Part shown: one piece after another, positions 14,133-27,269 of the stretch
Numbering within the stretch: the first letter of the stretch is position 1
How the letters are laid out: each line of letters starts with the position of its first letter
NCBI GenBank assembly: GCA_013399855.1
Contig: VXAY01002873.1
Span: 197,388 to 261,387, forward strand
Direction of reading: 5' to 3'
DNA: 64,000 nucleotides
Origin: Oxyruncus cristatus
Lineage: Eukaryota; Chordata; Aves; Passeriformes; Cotingidae
The notes under the pieces: model-generated
The model's input: only the letters and a program-made list of their open reading frames with translations
Databases searched by the model: none
Told to the model about the DNA's origin: nothing
Program-made: the position numbers and the translations under genes

Positions 14133-15420
14133 GTCAGTGCACAATTTCTGAAGGGTTTTTCCCCCCACACACACCTCTGAAACACAGTGGCTGCTCTCCA
14201 TCTTTTGTTTACAAGCTTAGCAAGAGCCTTTTCATGTGCCCAGGATATCAGTGCACGTTCACAGAGCCGGGGATGCAGAGCCAGGTGCCGACACGTACAT
14301 GTTTAAAGCAGTGCCCACGCTCATGTGTCCACCTTTCTGCATTTTCACAGTCAATACTAGGACAATGCCAGTGCTGCAGGGCCAGGAATAATACTTGCCA
14401 ACAGCACTTGCACGTGAAAGAAAATTACCAAAGAAAGCTTTGGTAATAAAAGTTCAGAAAGAGGGATTGCACTGTCAGCTGAAAACTAACACTGAGCTCG
14501 AGGGAAGCAGTATATTCTGTTTCTAAAAGATACCAGAAACCCATGATCACTCCCGACCATAAAACATTTGTTAGAACACTAACATTTACTATTTCATTTT
14601 AATGCTCTGCCTAATGTCTTTTCATCTCATTTACCAAAATTTGTCTTCTGAAGAAAACCCAAAAACCCCCCGAATTTTGCTAGGAAAAGAACAGCTGATA
14701 GTTAAACGCACAATAAATGAAGATGAGACAAATTTGTTTCAGAATAAATCTTTTAAAAATCTCCTTTGAAAAGAAACCCAAAAAACCAAACAGATCAGCT
14801 TCTGGGAGGTGTATCTTTGAGAGTCAAGCATGTCAGCAATGGGAATTGTTTCGTGTCTTCATGAGAGCTGTCAGGCTCGTAGTCACAATAGTTTGGTAAG
14901 TTTGTAACGTTTGCAGAGCTTCTGATGAAAACCATTTGGATTTCATGGTGAGAAATAAGAGGAGGCCAAAAAAAACCCACTCAGAGCTAACTGAGATGCA
15001 GGTAAAATGCACAGAAATGAGTTAATAGGGTGACAGAATATGCAATGAAATCTATTGACTACAGAATACCTTACATATTCCCAAGAGCTCAGACAGAAAA
15101 AGCTGATTTCAAAATGAGCCCAATTTTAATCCTAAAAACAGATGTTAAATTACTGCAATACAAACTCCTAGAGAGTATTAAAGAGTAACTTGTTTAACAG
15201 GCAACGTGTAGCCATTTTTGTGCAGTCTGGGGGTGCACAGATGACAGTTTCTGCTGATTTGCTCCTCTGGCCATGCAAATCCTTCAGCCAGAACAGGAGA
15301 GAGGCTTAAATAGCTGAGCCATGGCAGCATTTGAATATTTGTGGCCTTTAATGGTGAAGGATTCAAGCTGCCCAGCTGGGAAGATGATGGAGCTGCATCA
15401 TCGCTGTTACATCACAGCAG

Positions 15421-15585
15421 GGAATTTTCCCCCCCCAGTTGCTTTATTTTCCTGGATTTTTTTTTTTTTTTTTGGGGGGGGGGGAATGGTGGTTATGGTT
15501 TTTNNNCCCCCCCCAGTTGTTTTATTTTTCTAGATTTTTTTTTTTTTTTTTTTGGGGGGGGGTGAATGCTGGTTATGGATTTTAA
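15421..15585 (+). repeat. Duplicated C/T/G homopolymer block around an NNN gap
   Basis: Two near-identical units flank NNN at 15504-15506. Each has a run of C, then agttg.tttattttyctgga-like sequence, a run of about 17-19 T, a run of G, and aatg.tggttatgg.ttt. The long homopolymers would stall polymerases and confuse assemblers. The repetition exactly across a small gap suggests a false duplication. Confidence 0.85.
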
Positions 15586-16366
15586 AGGATAGTTTTACTG
15601 ACTGTCAAACCTTCCCTTGCATGCACAAAGATGAGAGAACCTTAAGGGTATTCCCTAAACACACGTTCCAGTGCCTGCAGTGCTGTTTGTGGAACATGTA
15701 CCTGAGACACGGAAAGCTTTACTTACCAATGGGAGATCTGGAATGCTGAATGGCTGTGAAGCCAGTTTCTTTTATTGATTCAAGCCCTAAGGTAATTATA
15801 TTTTTTCAGTATAACAATGAGCCAATTCATCCCCACTGGGTTATGGGATTTTTTTTATGGTACCATATATGCTGCATCTGGCACACAAGCCTATTAAAAC
15901 CATGGGTTAAAATGAATTGTTAACCACACAGACTAGAAAAAAAAATAATTTAAAAAATAAATCTAGCACTGAAGGATGATGTTGCTAAGTTATTTTACCA
16001 CCTGGAGACCAAATCTTAAGAACAAGAACTATTCCAAAATCCTCTTGTCTGAACAAGCCCATCTGATAAAATGATTTTTTTTTCCTGTTGCATCATCGAT
16101 ATTAAAAGAGTTCTACTTCATTAGGAGAATGAGCTGTTTAGAGCAACATGAATCATGAAAGTCATAAGAGTCTGATTTGTCATTCTGATTTGCTGTTTGT
16201 CAAATATGGAAAAATCTACATTTATCAGCACTTTTTACACAAAAAAAACCCCCTCTCCTAAACTGAAGACGACTGTAATTGAACACTGCCTGTTACGGAA
16301 AGGTGGTTCATCTTCCTACCACAGCCTGGATGAGCACAACTGACAGGGATCTGAGGCAGAACTCAC

Positions 16367-16499
16367 CTTGGTAGTGTAGGTGTGTCCATCAGATCCACAG
16401 ACGGGGCTGGAGTGTGTCATGGGACAAGGCTTGCATTTCACTATGTTGGCTGGTCCAGTCCAGTGCTTCTGGGCCAAGCTGCCTTTCTTCTGTCGAAGG
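16367..16499 (-). CDS. SPOCK1: SPOCK1 (testican-1) internal exon: linker and first part of Kazal-like domain
   Basis: This 133-nt exon has one base completing the split Ser codon from the exon at 43937-44051, then 44 codons, and ends in phase 0. The basic linker LRQKKGSLAQKHW leads into KCKPCP and then the Kazal signature VCGSDGHTY. Cysteines lie at exon residues 22, 25 and 34. The Kazal domain is cut after TTK, where the next exon should start with the CKLE-type segment known in testicans. The donor is near-ideal (AAG|gtgagt). The acceptor is ttatgttacag, with a GT-rich, rather weak pyrimidine tract. In secreted testican-1 this part lies between the hairpin and the calcium-binding SPARC module. 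The basic linker and QKHW motif are characteristic of testican-1. From memory, the mammalian junction is about two residues shorter than the VHSLRQKK read here. The next exon downstream is not in the window. Confidence 0.95.
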
Positions 16500-16604
16500 C
16501 TGTAACATAAGACACACCACACTTTTTTGAACACGTTTGTACAAAGCAGAAGAATTGGCGCTTCTCTGAATAAGGCAAAGCTGAATTTTCAGTACAGCAT
16601 TAAT

Positions 16605-16690
16605 TTCTAATCATTTTGATTGGAAAAGACCTTTAAGATCATTGAGGCCAACCATTAACCCAGCACTGCCAAGTCCCCAAACCACAGTTT
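16605..16690 (-). mobile_element. CR1 LINE 3' fragment
   Basis: Read on the plus strand, the block contains tggaaaagacctttaagatc, then attgaggccaaccattaac and cagcactgccaagtcc. This is the reverse complement of the 3' end of an avian CR1 of the type whose tail reads with GGCAGTGCTGGGTTAA and GATCTTAGAGGTCTTTTCC. The fragment is 5'-truncated, as CR1 copies usually are. It lies on the same strand as SPOCK1, with its 3' end about 105 bp upstream of the Kazal exon acceptor. Confidence 0.85.
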
Positions 16691-19600
16691 AAAGCAAGTA
16701 AATTAAATATAGCTCCTAACAATGCCTCTGTAATATGGCACATTACAGCAGGCAATCTGAAAAGCCATAAATTGGTAGGTAGGCAGCCCTAGATTTACAG
16801 TACTTGGCAGTTTCATTTTGATTTATAACTACAAATGATTTCACTCCAGAATACAGCATTTTGTTGAACTACACAGTGTTTCTTGTCACACGGGCAAGCA
16901 ACGTTACACCAGGATGTATTTAGAGACATTTTCACCAGGCTCCTCAGAGCTGCCAAATTACAGGGAAGGTAGCAACAATTTTAAAACAAAATCCTTTGGA
17001 AAACACTGCAATATATATTATGCTTATAAAAATGTATAAGATCACCAAAACCCCTTTGTCACTGTACGTGCAGGACTCCCCTCTACACAGTAGCTGCTGA
17101 ATGATCAGCTGAGATTCTCGGCTCAACCACAGTCCCTCCAGGAATGCTGGAGAGCAACAGAGCATCTCCAAATCCACCGGTGTTTATCCTCTGGGAGTGA
17201 CTGCAGTTGTCCTCAAGTTATGGAATACTCACTCACTGCATTAAGAATGCCCATGGGAAAGACATCTGCTCCCAAACCTCGCTGCCAAACACGTCCATTG
17301 ATCCTGACCAACGGCTCATTTTCCTGTCATAATGAACTACCGGAGTGGTACAACATTAAGTAATTATCACCAGCCTAACGCTGCAAGCTGATTAAAAGTT
17401 TGCTTTAGAAACCACGAGCCAGTGTTACAATGCAGAATCACTTTGGTCATGTGGGCTTGTCTTTCACTTGAAAGCATTTCCAAGGCAAGGCAAGGCAGCA
17501 GCTTTGCTGGAGACTGGTAAGAAAAATAACTGCCATCTGTCCTGGTACCACAGGAAAAAAAGATACTACAGTTCAGCTAGAAACACATTTCGATGTGCTG
17601 CTGAATGACTTTATCACAGTTTTAGAAAAATATATACAGATACTTTTTTGGAGCAATTTCACTACAGCTTGCAATTTGCTACACAATACCAACTCTGATG
17701 TAATGACACATTCAGCTGCTAAATAATAAAAACTCTATTCTTGTGTCTCAGTTCTAGTTTTCTTCAAGTCCAACCTTTGTCAGAGCTGAATACTACTATT
17801 AAGAAGATTGTGCCCACAGAAGGAATCCAATCATGATATAATAAACTATGGAAATAAGAGACAAGTATTTAAGACTAAACTCTCTTGCTATTTTGAAGAA
17901 GTCTTAATGCAGAGAGCAGCACTCCCTCTTTCAGACACATTCTGCCTCGCAGAGGTACTATCACAGCAGATGCTAAATGCTTTGGATGGGGAGTTATTTG
18001 GCTCTGAACCCCCAAATCCGGCTGTGGATATGATCTCTTAGGCTGAGGCTGTACAAAATTTCAGTTTTCCACAATAACTGACTTCTCCACAGCCCCCAAC
18101 AATGCTTTGTTATCAAAATGTAAGGATTGTCATATTTTCTCGAGCTCTTCCGATTACCAGCACGTCTTTTGGGGTTTTTTTTTTCAGCCTGACATGAAAA
18201 TTTCCTCATTCACTTTGCTTATGGCCCTGCATTTCTGCAAATGCACAAACTCAGAGTCAAAAATACGTTTGAGTGTCCTACTGTAGATAATGATGAGCAG
18301 AGTCTGGAGACAAAGGTGAAAGGAGCTGTGTTTGTCCTCTGGACACCGCAGAAGGAGGGGCAATAGCACAAAGCAGACTTTCTACCTTTTCATTGACTTT
18401 AATTTCTTTAATCCCAAAAGACAGATCCTTGTGTACACGTAAAATTGTTAAGAACACCTTAGGATGAGTTGGAGAAAAATCAGTGAAGAAATGCTAGACT
18501 TGAGGTGTGTGATTTAGTGTCATCAAAGCCATCAGCCTTGAATCGTGCAGGATGGAGATGAGTGACTGAACTAACAAGCACCTCAGTCCAAATTAGATGT
18601 ATACTGCAGTTCTTAGCTAGACTGATACCTCACAAATCACAGGGTCTGAGTGGCTAGTATAAAATACCTTGTACAGCATCTGTGCACTGAACTACATCAG
18701 GCATTTTATATTATAAGGTTAAAAGAAAAGTCCACTGAGGACAGATTTGAACAGCCTTACACCTCCCTGCTCTTAATTCAACATTCATATTGCAGAGCCA
18801 GTTCCTATTGGAAGATTCTTCTGGAGTTTATGATGTCTTTCACTCTCCTATCATCATTTACCAAAAAAAAAAAGTAATTAAAGGTGTTTGTTTCAAGCCC
18901 CTCCAGCAGCTCATGGAGCCCTTTCTATCACTTTACTGACTATAAAGAACATGCACAGCCTTAGGCCTAATTTCAGTTCTCACTGCAGCTGCCTCCAAGA
19001 CAACAACAAAGCAGGTGTGTCCCCTTAGCTGGGGACTAGAACAGTTGCACCTGAACATATTTTGCAGTTTTGCCTGCAGACAATGAAGGAAACGTTATTC
19101 TCTTCCTACCCCCCACCTTCATCTTCAGCATCTTCTTTTCGATAATAAGAGGAAACTTATTCCCTCAAAGAAAGTAATATTTAATAACAAGAAGAATTCA
19201 GGGTGGAATAGATCTCAAAGCTTTTCATTAATTTAAAGCAACATCTCAGCAATTTCAGCAGTACTTGATATAATGTGTGCAATGAAGGAGGGGACGCTGC
19301 AAGACACCTGCAGCACCCTCGCTCCTACAGGTGTGTGGAATTGGGAGCACAGCAGCCATTTCGGTTGCAACAAACACTCTGGCTTTCCAAAATTAATATA
19401 TTCTTTTCAAGACACATTTCTGTCAGAAACAATAGTGCAAAGTGTCGCTCTATTTGAGGCAAGTCAAAAGTAATTGTTGTCAGCTTGGCCAAGTGAGCAA
19501 CAGCTGAAAGTTTTAACTGGATGCCCAGATTCCACCCCCCCACCAAAATTAAAGGAAAGCACCTCTTTTGTAAAAAGAACATCTATTTTCTGAAAACAAA

Positions 19601-20073
19601 CATGTATTTCTCTGGAGTGGTATTTTGAGAGGCTGGATAAGACTTTTGGAAGCTTTTCAATCCTATAACTCCTAACACCACATCAAACATCCAAACAAAC
19701 AAATTAAAACCTAGACAAGAGCATTGGCTGCCATAAGCAGCCAGCCAGCAAATCCCTTCTCAGTGGAAGTGCACATTCACACACTCTGGGAACATGCTCT
19801 GCTATGCTAATCATGTTGGTTTAGAATAAATATGTCAGGAGCATGCCAGGCCAAAGCAAATTACCCCTATTTCTCTGTTCTTTTTTCTTTTTTTTTTTTT
19901 CCCCAACAACCAACTTTAATCCTATTTCAAGTCCCAGGGTTGAAAGTCTCCACTACTGCTTGCAATATTGCCGAAGCAAACACACATCAATGTTTTGGCC
20001 AAGTACTAAGACTTGTAGGCAATCCCTGCCTGCTTTTGCTTTTCAGGCTGGTGAACTGATGCACCAAAAGGCA

Positions 20074-20104
20074 GGAGTTTTAAGGAGTTTTAAGGAGTTT
20101 TTAA
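20074..20104 (+). repeat. Three tandem 10-bp units
   Basis: The unit ggagttttaa is repeated two and a half to three times, a small tandem expansion. Confidence 0.85.
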
Positions 20105-20236
20105 GTCTTACAAAACTGAGCCTCTTAACGTTTGAACACATAAAGAAATGTCAGTGACTTAAAACACTCACAGTTCACGCAGGGAGAAGGTACAATGACT
20201 CAGCCCCGTTACTCATCCCACAGACACACTACTTAC

Positions 20237-20517
20237 CACATGCTGCGAGAACGCAGGGACGTGACATCTGTTTGGCTGCCACAGGAGCAGGGACCGTGCC
20301 CCCGGGTTTCCAGATGCTGCCAGCCAGAGGCCAAGAGCTCCAAAGCCACAGACACCTGCACCTCCGCACAGGGCTGCCAAGCACAAGGCTTGATGCCAAA
20401 AAGGGGCTCAGAGGCTCCAGAGAACGTGGCTCCACCCAAGATTTTACGGCTTCCAGGTGTGCCCTGGAGAGCCAGAAGCTCAGCCCAAACCGGGTGCAGC
20501 TGCGTCAGTTCTGGGCA
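20237..20517 (-). other. Possible cryptic or alternative exon
   Basis: On the SPOCK1 strand this GC-rich 281-nt stretch ends with a consensus donor (CATGTG|gtaagt) and starts after gttgtctcag, a passable acceptor. It is open in one frame (part of a 130-codon frame) but encodes nothing I recognise. Spliced after the exon ending at 43937, the frame would read AGT GCC CAG AAC TGA, an immediate stop. It would thus act as a poison exon or a noncoding exon, if used at all. Confidence 0.2.
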
Positions 20518-20616
20518 CTGAGACAACCTGCTGGGGAGTTTGAACCTGTGCCTTTGAGGCAGCAGAAGTTTATCAACCCGCTGCCTCAAACAAAACATCT
20601 CACACTGAGTCATATT

Positions 20617-20635
20617 AAAAAACAAACAAACAAAC
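20617..20635 (+). repeat. (AAAC)n microsatellite
   Basis: About four AAAC units near 20620. Confidence 0.8.
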
Positions 20636-23600
20636 CCAGAACCAAACCCAAAGCCTTAATTCCTGACCAACCCTTTGACTGCATGGCATGGGCTGAGCTG
20701 TTTAGGGAATCTCTGTATTAGTTCTTATAACAATTATCTCAGGGGCAGCTCAGAAGAGCAGATATGGAAATAACCTCCAGCAAAGCCAGAGGCCAAAATA
20801 AAGTTACTTGCACAAAAAAAACGATGTTTGTTTCTTGACATTTACAATTTGATTAAATTTAATTTTAAATTTTACACGTCCTAGAACAGTGAATACTTTC
20901 ATTTTTATTTGTCTTACAATTCTCTTAGAAGAACTTGGAAATATTAAAATATTTTAAAGCGGCATTTTTGAAAGGGAATAATTCATCTTTTCGGGTGAAA
21001 CCTGGAGAGTATCAGTGTTTATTTTTGAGGACACAGCCTATCAGAAAACAGGGGCATATTATATTTTAATAGGCTGTATAATATTTCTGTATAAGATAAT
21101 GACTTAAACTCAGAAAAAAAATTGAGAAATTATAATTTAAAAAGGAAAATTACATCAACTTTTTTTCTCCCGATTAATATTTGTCTTATCTCTGCCAGCT
21201 AGAAACAACCAAAATATCAACAGCTTTTATAAGCAAGACTAAGTCTGTGCCTTTATGTGGTTATACTTGATCATCCTAGTGCAAATTCAATTGAAGCCAT
21301 AAATAAACTTTAGTAAGGCACAAAATGCACTAGAACTCATTCATTTCAAAGTAAATTTACAACTTTAAGAGTATGTTACTCTGCTTCAAGACCAGTTATT
21401 CCTAAATGCACATCCAATAAATTATCAGATTAAGCCTTGATGGGTTTAGTGCAATCACAAATCAGGTTTCTTTGAATACAAGTTGGCAGGCTGTTGCTTT
21501 CAAAGTCCTGCCAAAGTTTTGGGAGGAGGGAGACAATAAGTAGAAGTTCCTCCTCAGGCTTATAGAACTTATTCAGTGATTTTATTGGACAAGAAAACCC
21601 AAAGGAGGTTTTGTTAGGTGAGTTTTCAAAGGTCTGGTGTAAATAACAGCGGAAAGTTTCTCAAAACCTCCAGCAAATAAATTACACAATTTCTACTGAC
21701 AGAAAGTATCAGGTAAACAAAGAGTGAGATTGGTACTGTCTCTTCTTCCTTTTTAACTCACTGGTTCAGTGATGTTACACAAACCCAGAATTTGGTTCAA
21801 TTCATGCTGCAAATTACTTGCAGCGCTCACCTATTGTTTTTTCTGTGCCTAAAATCATACAGCTCTTTACTTCAGGTCCTGTCTGAATAGTGTTGAGCTG
21901 ATCAGGAATTTTTTGATAAAACAGGCCTTCGAAACCAAAGACTGACTTGATGAAACCAAATTATTTCATGGAGATAAACTGGTGTTGATAAACTTTCACA
22001 CTGCAAAGGCTGGTGTGCCAGTTTATCTCAGGCTGTAGGTGGTCTTGTGGACCCAAGTTTGGGGCTTGACACATTCCCTGACATGTAAAGTGCTACAGGG
22101 ACAGAAACTCTTGTTCCTATTTCCTCTGCTCTCAAGACAGGAGTCTGAAAGCCCTCAGAGCTCTGGTCCTCGCTGGGCTGGTTGCATGAAAAACCATCTC
22201 TTCCCAGAGGCCTTTTCCAGAGATCCCTTCCATGAAGCAAAAGCCATCTCACCATCCCCAGGGTCAGCAGTTCCCTGGAAGGCTCATCCCGGGATGAGCC
22301 TGTGTACTGCAAGGGTTCTTCAAATGCAACTTATCTTCAGGTGTCTGTTGTGTACATCAGTTTTCAATTACAGCCCAGGTGGAGACATTCCTAAGGATTA
22401 GCATTAACTTCACCCATCTTTCTTTCTTTCTAGACATTCCTACGTCACATACACCTATTTCAGCCCTTATTAAATACAACTGAAAACTTCAGTGCACCCG
22501 AGCTGGTACCAAGTGTTTGTGCTTCCTGAGAAGCTGGAAGGATCTCTGACAGAGGGAACTTCAATGGCTTCCTGAAGCTGGAACAATTCACTGTGGGAAG
22601 AGTTTAAAATGTACTGCCTGTACCTCCTCCATGCCTTGTGCACAGGTTGTTCTTGTCTCTCTGGAGGCAGCTTATCACACTGAATATAAACCCAGCAGTA
22701 CCTGCCTGTTTCTATCTTTCCTTTGCATGAGTTGTTTCCCTTGTTCTTAAGGAAAAGGATGACAAAGCTGAACCATGTCAGTAGAAATACCAATGCTCTC
22801 TTCTCTCTTTGTATCCTTTTGTTATTCTGTTTATTAGAATTAAGAGCTTGGCCTCGTTTCTACAACCTTTCATATTTTTCACAGGAGTTGGATATATCTT
22901 GAGCCTTTAGCAGTCAAGTGAGGAAAGCAGTCTACACTTGTTACCTTTTTAAAAAAAAAGGTACTATGCTATTGAATCAGATACAGACTCCTTATTTAAT
23001 ACAAACACTGTCAAATGAGAACAGACATATGATTACAGCAATTTCTCTACCTGCATTTTACATCTTCACATACAAAGAATAATAACATGCAGAGCTGCCT
23101 TGCATTGCAGCATCATCATCCCACTGCACTTACATACTGCCACTTCCTTTGATTTCAACATTCAAAGAAATAATCTCAGCTATCTGATTGTGCTGAGGCT
23201 ATTGATTACTCCCTCTTGCTGCCTTCCTATCTGTTCCCCAACAGATCTGGCTTAAAAGAGCCATAAGAAATAAAAAGGCCACTCCTCACCGTAACTTGGA
23301 AGATGTGCAAAGTTTCTTAACGGGGCTTGACAGTGACCGGGGACCCTTCGGGCAGAATGAGGCTCCTTCAAGACTTTTTTACTTGAAGACTCCACTTACT
23401 TGCTGTTCTTTCAAACAATGACACCGATGAGGTTATACTGGGAATTAAATCTGTCCACTGTGGAGAGCACCAGTAGCCACAGGAGCCTTCCCAGAAAGCA
23501 GGTTGTGCTCAGAAGATAAGAGATGGAGATGACACATTTAGGGGAGAGTTAAAGCAAAACTCTCAGCTGCTGAGGTGAAAAAGGTGCCATTCCAGTGAAA

Positions 23601-25371
23601 TGAAACAAAGGTATTTCCAGGGAAAGAGGAAGAGTCAAGCTTTTATTTCTCACCAACAGTAAGAAGGCAATATAAAATAAGCATGGGGGAGACAACATAC
23701 CACAAGGAACTTCCCAGCTGGATATAGGGAAGGCTGAAAGTTTTGGTGTAGCAACATGTTTTGCAAGAAAATCCCTGACCCATCCTGCAGGGAAAATGCC
23801 CTGAAGATTCTTGCATGGATCCCACTAGGCACAGCCAGCAACCAGCTCTTGAAAGAGAATAAAGAGGTCTTGGGGCCCAGGATGCTCAGGGTTATTGGTT
23901 CTGCAAACTAAAGGAATCTTTTATTTTATATTTTCTTGTGCGTTTTAAAGGAACAGAGGACTTGGAACAGCTGACAGAGATTCTGAGGACCCAGAGGGCC
24001 AGAAGTGCAGTGTGTTAGACTGAGATGATTTCTGAGATCCAGCAACACCGAGTCAGGGGACCCCTGATTGGAACTACTTGAGCAAGGCTGCTCAGAAAAC
24101 AGCAAGGTCTGTGTCCAAAGGGATATAAATGTCATCACGGATACTCTGAAACTGCCAAGGCAATTTCTTCTGCACTGTACCAGGGTCTCTCAGTAACATC
24201 TTTCTGAGATGTTAATTCCTGGCTTTACTTATTCCTGGACTAAAAATGGAAAATTGTTTATTGAGGCCATTAGAGAAGCACATGGATTTCTGCCTTTGAG
24301 CACTTCAACACATAAAAATGGGGTCTGGAAGTTCCCCTCACAGTCTTAGCTAACAGATTATTGTGCTTACAGATAATTTATTTTTTAATCTAAATTCTAG
24401 ATGATTTTTGACTTTCAGGCCTAATACATATGCTCAACAGCTGCACAGTTGTATGTAAACAGGCAGGGTGCACAAAGGAAAAGAACCGAACTAAAAAAAT
24501 CCATACAAACATAAACTCCCAGTGTTCTTAAAAGCCATTGTGCTCTCCTGAATAAATAACACAGCTTCTAAATTCTGCCTGTTCTCATGAATTTTCATAA
24601 GAGAGTTATTTTCCTTTTCATCATTATTTTTCCACTAGCATTAAAAGGAATCTCAGACACTAAACTATGTAAAAATAAAATGAAGTGCCTTGAATTTCAA
24701 AGGAGGAGGGGAGATAGCAGGAAGTTCATAATTAAAGCTGAAATCTTCCTCCCCACTCCTCAGTTTGTAGGAATCTTCAGCAGCCACTTCTGAGCCCTGG
24801 ATTCCACATGCTGAGATGCAGGACCTTGGCACTGAGCACTTAAAGGTGAGTTGTGCAGCAAATGTAATACTTTTTTTTTTGCCACTGGCCTTTCTTCCCT
24901 TCTCTGACATCCTACGGGTTTTTTCCCCTGTTCCCAAAAAAGAACACATTCTACAGGATAAAGGTACCTTTTCTTTGCCCTTTTGATATTAAAATAGTGT
25001 ATTGATCAGGTCTGCCTCCTCCTGCTGGCAGAGCTTGCCAAGATCTCCAAGGAAGCTGAATCGCTGATGGTATGTGAGATTAATCTGAGCTGTCAGGTTT
25101 GTTTGGGGAGGAAAGGTGATCCTCCCTCACTGTGCCCCGTTCCATGCAATTAGACAGCTTCAAAATTGTTTTCCCTGGATGTGGCAGAGCAGTCATTTCC
25201 CACCATTTCCCTGCTCCAGCTCATACTTCTCGTTCCAGGGCTGAACCCTGGGTGGCCGTAGCTGTGCAGACTCAAAGGTGCAGGTCACTTAGTGAGGCTG
25301 AAAGTCAAGGCAGATTTCCTGGCAGCATTTAATAACCATGTAAAGGTCCAGCAGGACTCTCTCAGAAGCTG

Positions 25372-25390
25372 CAGACAGACAGACAGACAA
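25372..25390 (+). repeat. (CAGA)n microsatellite
   Basis: Four to five CAGA units at the line junction near 25380. Confidence 0.85.
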
Positions 25391-25703
25391 GCTTTCAAGC
25401 CATCCTCATCCTTGGCCAAATGCAGAGGTCTGTGAAGTTTAACCCCATCAAAACTCCACTGTCTGATGTCTCTGCAGACATCCAGCTGTTTGGCAGGATG
25501 AATCTGTTGGGACAAATTAAGGGGCTGAAATAGGTGGCAAACCCACCCTGAGATCTTCATCAGCTCTATGTCCTTCAGTACAGTTTATAACCCAGCCTTA
25601 TTTATTCTGGTAATGGCCTAGTTCAGTCATGGGCAACAACAACCCTTAATTTCATATTCCAAAATGCCCTACCTCCCAAGAAAGTGAGAGTTTGCTTGGT
25701 TTT

Positions 25704-25728
25704 TTTGTTGTTGTTGTTGTTGTTGTTT
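25704..25728 (+). repeat. (TTG)n microsatellite
   Basis: About seven consecutive TTG units follow a short T run. Confidence 0.9.
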
Positions 25729-27269
25729 TCTTTTCTGAAGCAAAAAGGTTCAGAAAATCTTATTGTCACTTTGCAACTGCAGGGGAAAAATCAACACCCT
25801 CCCCCCCCCAAGCATCCTTAGACAGCTCAGCTGAGTTCTGCTTCATTATGTTGCTTTTGCTTTTCTTAAGGCGAGTAACATGCAATCCTCACCAAAAAAA
25901 AAATTGACATATTGCTGGTAGGGATGAGAAAGTAAATGAATTTTAAAAAATATTGTAAAAATTCTTGCCCTTAAGGCACTAAACCAAATGTTTCTTTTTA
26001 AAAATGACTGCACAGTACTTCTGCTGTGTGAATACTTGCTGCCATGGTACAAACAATCAGTTACAAGCTGTGCTAGCAAAATATTTGCCCCTTCTGACAC
26101 ATTTTATTATGAGAGAGGCTTATTAAATTCTCAAGAAATCTGCAGCAGATTAAGCTGTTGAGGATTTTTACAATTAGCATTGATTACCTAAGAATTCATG
26201 TGTGATTTCTGAATAGAATTGGCTTGTCAAACGGAAGACAATTAAAAAAAAAAAATCAATCCCAAAGCCACCTCCAGAGTGTAGTCAAAATCCACTATAC
26301 AAGGTTGGTTTGGGGAAATAATCAGAATGCAGTTTCCTATGTCAGAATAAAATGAATGTCAGTGAAATGCATGCAGACCAAACCAGTTAAATACTATAAG
26401 GAGCTGGGTAATTTTAAAATCCCAACCTTTTTAGCATCTAAATAGGCTAATGCCCCTGTTGCTTATTCAGCACTGCTGATTTAGAGAGCTCAGTACTGTG
26501 AATGTCTAAACATTCTGCTGCATTTCTCAGCGCACTCAGGGCTGTCTGTCTGCTTATCTGATGCTGGAGATGGAGCTCATAATATCTATACCATTCCCAG
26601 CTCTCAAATGAGGCCATCAGGAGCATTACCCACCTTCTATCAGGTTGGGTCCTAATGAAAGGTGACTGTAGCTTCAGGAAGGTCCCAGCTGAGAGACAGA
26701 ATTTACATAATCACATTAATTTATGATGCTGTGAATGCACATGATCCAGTGTGGAGACAGCACGTGGTGCAACACACCTTGAGGTGGAATTTGAAGCTGA
26801 ATGCAGTCGACACACTTGTGGAAACTGCAAGACAGGCGTTTCAGGAGGTACTTCCACTGAGTTATTAGGATTTCACTTTGCTGTGCCCTTGAATCACGAG
26901 GCCTGGTAACCACATCTTTCAAACCATCCTTGCTTCCCATGGAGCATGTAGCTCCATAGGGTCCCTGCCATGGAGGCTCCAGGTGCCACCAAAAATGAGA
27001 TGTAGCTGCGCATTTTATACTTTTGGAAGTCTCAGCGTTTTACAGCAGCTGCCCCAAAAGTTGATTTTACCATGTGAAAAAGTAAGAGTCAACCAGCGGC
27101 ACATTTAGATAGAAAGTATAACATTACCTGGGACTTTAACAAGGTTTGGGCAAAAAAAAAAGGGAAAAAAAAGAGAAAAATTTAAATACTTTGCTGCTGA
27201 GTTATTAAATAGGAATCTGTTTTGTGCAGATAGTGTTGTTGGCTTTGGATGTGCCACCTTACTCAAATC

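Larger units (their letters stand above)
1..16366 (-). other. SPOCK1: SPOCK1 intron downstream of the Kazal exon (5' part only)
   Basis: The intron begins with the donor gtgagt at 16366 on the minus strand and continues past the left edge of the window. I looked for the next testican-1 exon, which should encode the rest of the Kazal domain followed by a Pro/Glu-rich segment, and did not find it. The intron holds AT-rich sequence, a local duplication around an N at 3342, another around NNN at 15504-15506, a homeodomain-motif-rich block near 12.24-12.64 kb and a CpG-rich patch at 13.85-14.13 kb. Elsewhere I see no features beyond homopolymer runs. Confidence 0.8.

Noticed and set aside
20272..20721. 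149-codon plus-strand open frame
   Set aside because: GC-rich patch open on both strands; the end of the frame runs through an AAAC microsatellite. No domain or splice context on this strand.
23640..24130. Possible LTR-like segment
   Set aside because: No terminal TG...CA pair with target duplications and no second copy in the window.
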